Below, piece after piece: positions 54,711 to 55,987 of a DNA stretch of 55,987 nt. Under the pieces are notes generated by a model that worked only from the letters and a program-made list of their open reading frames with translations, made no database searches and was not told where the DNA came from. The position numbers were made by a program, and so were the translations under genes. Position 1 is the first letter of the stretch. Every line of letters begins with the position of its first letter. Source of the stretch: Listeria rocourtiae FSL F6-920 (lineage in GTDB: Bacteria; Bacillota; Bacilli; Lactobacillales; Listeriaceae); the NCBI RefSeq assembly GCF_000525975.1, contig NZ_AODK01000008.1:1-55987 (forward strand). The letters run 5' to 3'.

Positions 54711-55442
54711 TTAGAACTCGATAATTAATCCTTTTTCAGCTAACACAATCTGTCCATCAAATTCTGATGTCGCTTCTGCTTTTAACGTGGCCAGTTCACC
54801 AAATTGTGGCAAGTGAGACAACAACAATGTTTTCACTCCGGCATCCTGTGCCAATTTCCCAACTTCCGTACTCGCCATGTGAATCTGACTTTTTCCAGCT
54901 AAGTCCTTATAAAAATTCGTGTCAGCCATCAATAAATCCGCTCCCTTTGAAAAAGGAACAAATGATTCCTGATAGGCTGAATCCGCAGTGAAGACAAATA
55001 CTTTGCCATTTGCTTCAATTCGCATCGCATAACATATAACTGGATGCACCGTTTTTAAAAATGTAATCGTAAAGGGTCCAACAGTAAGTGCCTTGCTTGG
55101 ATCGTACGCTATTCCCTCCGACACATTAGGCATTGACAGGTAAGAAAAACCACGCGCATCCTCATCATGTCCATACATCGGCAACACCGGAACATCCGCA
55201 TTCATCCCGCCAATTAAACGATAGTGCTGTAATATCCCGACATCTGCCACATGATCCGGATGATAATGCGAAATAATTACCGCATCAATTTCATTTGGAT
55301 TCACATAATTCTGCATAATAGAAACGGCACTTGCACCGACATCAATCAATAATTTAAAGTCATCCTCTTCCAGTAAATAACTCGATGTCCCTTCATCCAC
55401 TTTTGGATAGCCACCCCAGTGACCGAATATAGTCAACTTCAT
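54711..55442 (-). CDS. Metallo-beta-lactamase-fold hydrolase (YhfI-like)
   Basis: 243 residues. MBL fold starting MKLTIFGHWGGYPKVDEGTS, metal motif SHYHPDHVADVG, further ligands in TVHPVICYAMRIE, FTADSAYQ and LLSHLPQFG. The overall shape resembles RNase Z-like phosphodiesterases; YhfI itself has been proposed as a cyclic-nucleotide or related phosphodiesterase, but the substrate here is unknown. ATG 55442 has AGAGGA nine bases upstream. Cotranscribed with lplA. Confidence 0.85.
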   Translation of the reverse strand: MKLTIFGHWGGYPKVDEGTSSYLLEEDDFKLLIDVGASAVSIMQNYVNPNEIDAVIISHYHPDHVADVGILQHYRLIGGMNADVPVLPMYGHDEDARGFSYLSMPNVSEGIAYDPSKALTVGPFTITFLKTVHPVICYAMRIEANGKVFVFTADSAYQESFVPFSKGADLLMADTNFYKDLAGKSQIHMASTEVGKLAQDAGVKTLLLSHLPQFGELATLKAEATSEFDGQIVLAEKGLIIEF

Positions 55443-55472
55443 GTCCACACGTCCTCTCACGATTTAGTCTAC

Positions 55473-55655
55473 CTATTTATCATACACTAAAATAGGCATG
55501 GGGAGTATATTTATCGTTCCATCGTTTGATTTTTGACTAAAAAACATATATTTATTTTCCATTTCATTCTGACATCTTTCCCAATGAGTTACTTCAAAAA
55601 TATAATCCAAAAGCAATGTTTCAAATTCATCGTAAACTTTTAGTACCCGATTCAA
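55473..55655 (-). CDS. Short leftward ORF, start unclear
   Basis: 60 residues from TTG 55655 (MNRVLKVYDEFETLLLDYIF ... INILPMPILVYDK), acidic and soluble. The open frame extends upstream to a TAA near 55681. A strong GAGGAGG lies near 55692-55698, yet no ATG, GTG or TTG in this frame sits at proper distance from it. A miscalled base or a rare start could explain this. No family recognised. Confidence 0.35.
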   Translation of the reverse strand: MNRVLKVYDEFETLLLDYIFEVTHWERCQNEMENKYMFFSQKSNDGTINILPMPILVYDK

Positions 55656-55784
55656 CCGATGATAAAAAATGGTTCTACAAATTTATAAAGTAGTCCTCCT
55701 CTTTGCATATAGATCGTATTTTGCTACAATCCGTCATGATGCATTTATTTTTTACAATACTAGCCATCATTTATTATACCTACA

Positions 55785-55813
55785 TTGCGATTCTTTTGAA
55801 ATTGTGTTATTCT
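55785..55813 (+). promoter_or_regulatory. Promoter facing the right-end genes
   Basis: TTGCGA (55785-55790), 17-base spacer, TATTCT (55808-55813). Confidence 0.45.
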
Positions 55814-55838
55814 TTTTCGATGAAAGAAGGTGATAATC

Positions 55839-55913
55839 ATGAATTTTTATATCATAAGAATAAAAATCATGGTCCCAGCATTTCCCTGTTCAAGATGTTT
55901 TTTTCCCAGATAA
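55839..55913 (+). CDS. Very short ORF with good ribosome-binding site
   Basis: 24 residues (MNFYIIRIKIMVPAFPCSRC then FFPR) from ATG 55839, six bases after AAGGTG and shortly after a promoter. It has a CxxC pair. A T7 run at 55907 lies just before the stop; one base fewer would give the end FFPDK. Could be a small peptide gene or leader for the next gene. Confidence 0.35.
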   Translation: MNFYIIRIKIMVPAFPCSRCFFPR

Positions 55914-55937
55914 ATAATTGAATTAGGAGTTTTAAAA

Positions 55938-55987
55938 ATGGAAAAAACATCAGAACAAGTAAAAAATAAATTTAGCCTTACTGATTT
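55938..55987 (+). CDS. 5' end of a truncated gene, unknown
   Basis: ATG 55938 follows AGGAG by eight bases and encodes MEKTSEQVKNKFSLTD before the window ends. Too short to identify. The ribosome-binding site makes it a likely true start. Confidence 0.6.
   Translation, partial: MEKTSEQVKNKFSLTD

Larger units (their letters stand above)
55461..55937. other. Right-end region with small, uncertain ORFs
   Basis: About 480 bases: a 60-codon leftward ORF lacking a clear start, a plus-strand promoter, and a short ORF with a good ribosome-binding site. No RNA gene or repeat was recognised. Confidence 0.5.

Overview
The window is a low-GC Firmicutes chromosome segment, most likely Listeriaceae. I infer this from gene content and order recalled from Listeria, not from a search: tmcAL / rsmD-coaD-sepM / ylbGF / ctaB-ctaA, nagA-nagB-gntR, lia-type genes, a Fri/Dps ferritin, LMW-PTP, nitroreductase, TrmL, QueG and LplA. 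The glycogen operon and the ycnJI copper pair suggest a relative outside the L. monocytogenes group, but the species cannot be fixed from this text. Strong Shine-Dalgarno sites, TTG/GTG starts, T-tailed hairpin terminators, an S-box riboswitch, a WxL/LPXTG surface operon and a PerR-type box all fit the Bacilli.

Layout. 1-5 kb: tail of tmcAL, then a leftward rsmD-coaD-sepM operon whose genes overlap by 8 bases, ylbG, ylbF (ricF) and a CAP-domain exported protein. 5-7 kb: divergent haem A genes ctaB and ctaA. 7.2-9.6 kb: K+ channel, VOC protein, MOSC protein, small membrane protein. 9.6-11.8 kb: copper genes ycnJ-ycnI. 12-16 kb: WxL surface operon (Mga-like regulator, DUF916 protein, two small cytosolic proteins, a tiny LPXTG protein, a WxL protein). 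16.1-18.9 kb: nagA-nagB-nagR with a dre-like operator on its promoter. 19-23.6 kb: liaI-liaH envelope stress pair, small membrane proteins, two tandem DUF915 hydrolases. 23.6-28.4 kb: AI-2E family permease, FadR-type regulator with MFS permease, oligopeptide-binding lipoprotein. 28.6-32.7 kb: SAM-riboswitch-controlled metN-metI-metQ plus an M20 amidohydrolase. 32.7-39.6 kb: secreted ComEC-like MBL/HhH lipoprotein with DUF3006 partner, HesB-like protein, Fri, Rrf2 regulator, SUKH protein, LMW-PTP, nitroreductase, TrmL, QueG. 39.7 kb: tRNA-Gly(TCC). 40.1-43.5 kb: TVP38 protein, AraC regulator, MFS exporter, isochorismatase-like protein. 43.5-53.5 kb: glgB-glgC-glgD-glgA-glgP-amylase glycogen operon. 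53.7-55.5 kb: YhfI-like MBL protein and lipoate ligase. The right end holds small ORFs and the start of a truncated gene.

The strongest unexplained pattern is technical. Twelve genes are knocked out of frame at poly-A/T runs of 6-9 bases, at 13 sites. Twelve of these are corrected by removing one base from the run, and every rebuilt gene then has a length divisible by three and a family-typical end. This is the signature of homopolymer miscalls in the assembly rather than of gene decay, so I annotate these as functional genes carrying a probable sequence error.

I found no CRISPR array, no IS element and no prophage. The more interesting biology is regulatory (S-box, PerR, dre, an Rrf2 palindrome, tandem AraC half-sites, a 13-bp inverted repeat between DUF4064 and DUF915 genes) and the two unexplained cytosolic proteins inside the WxL operon.
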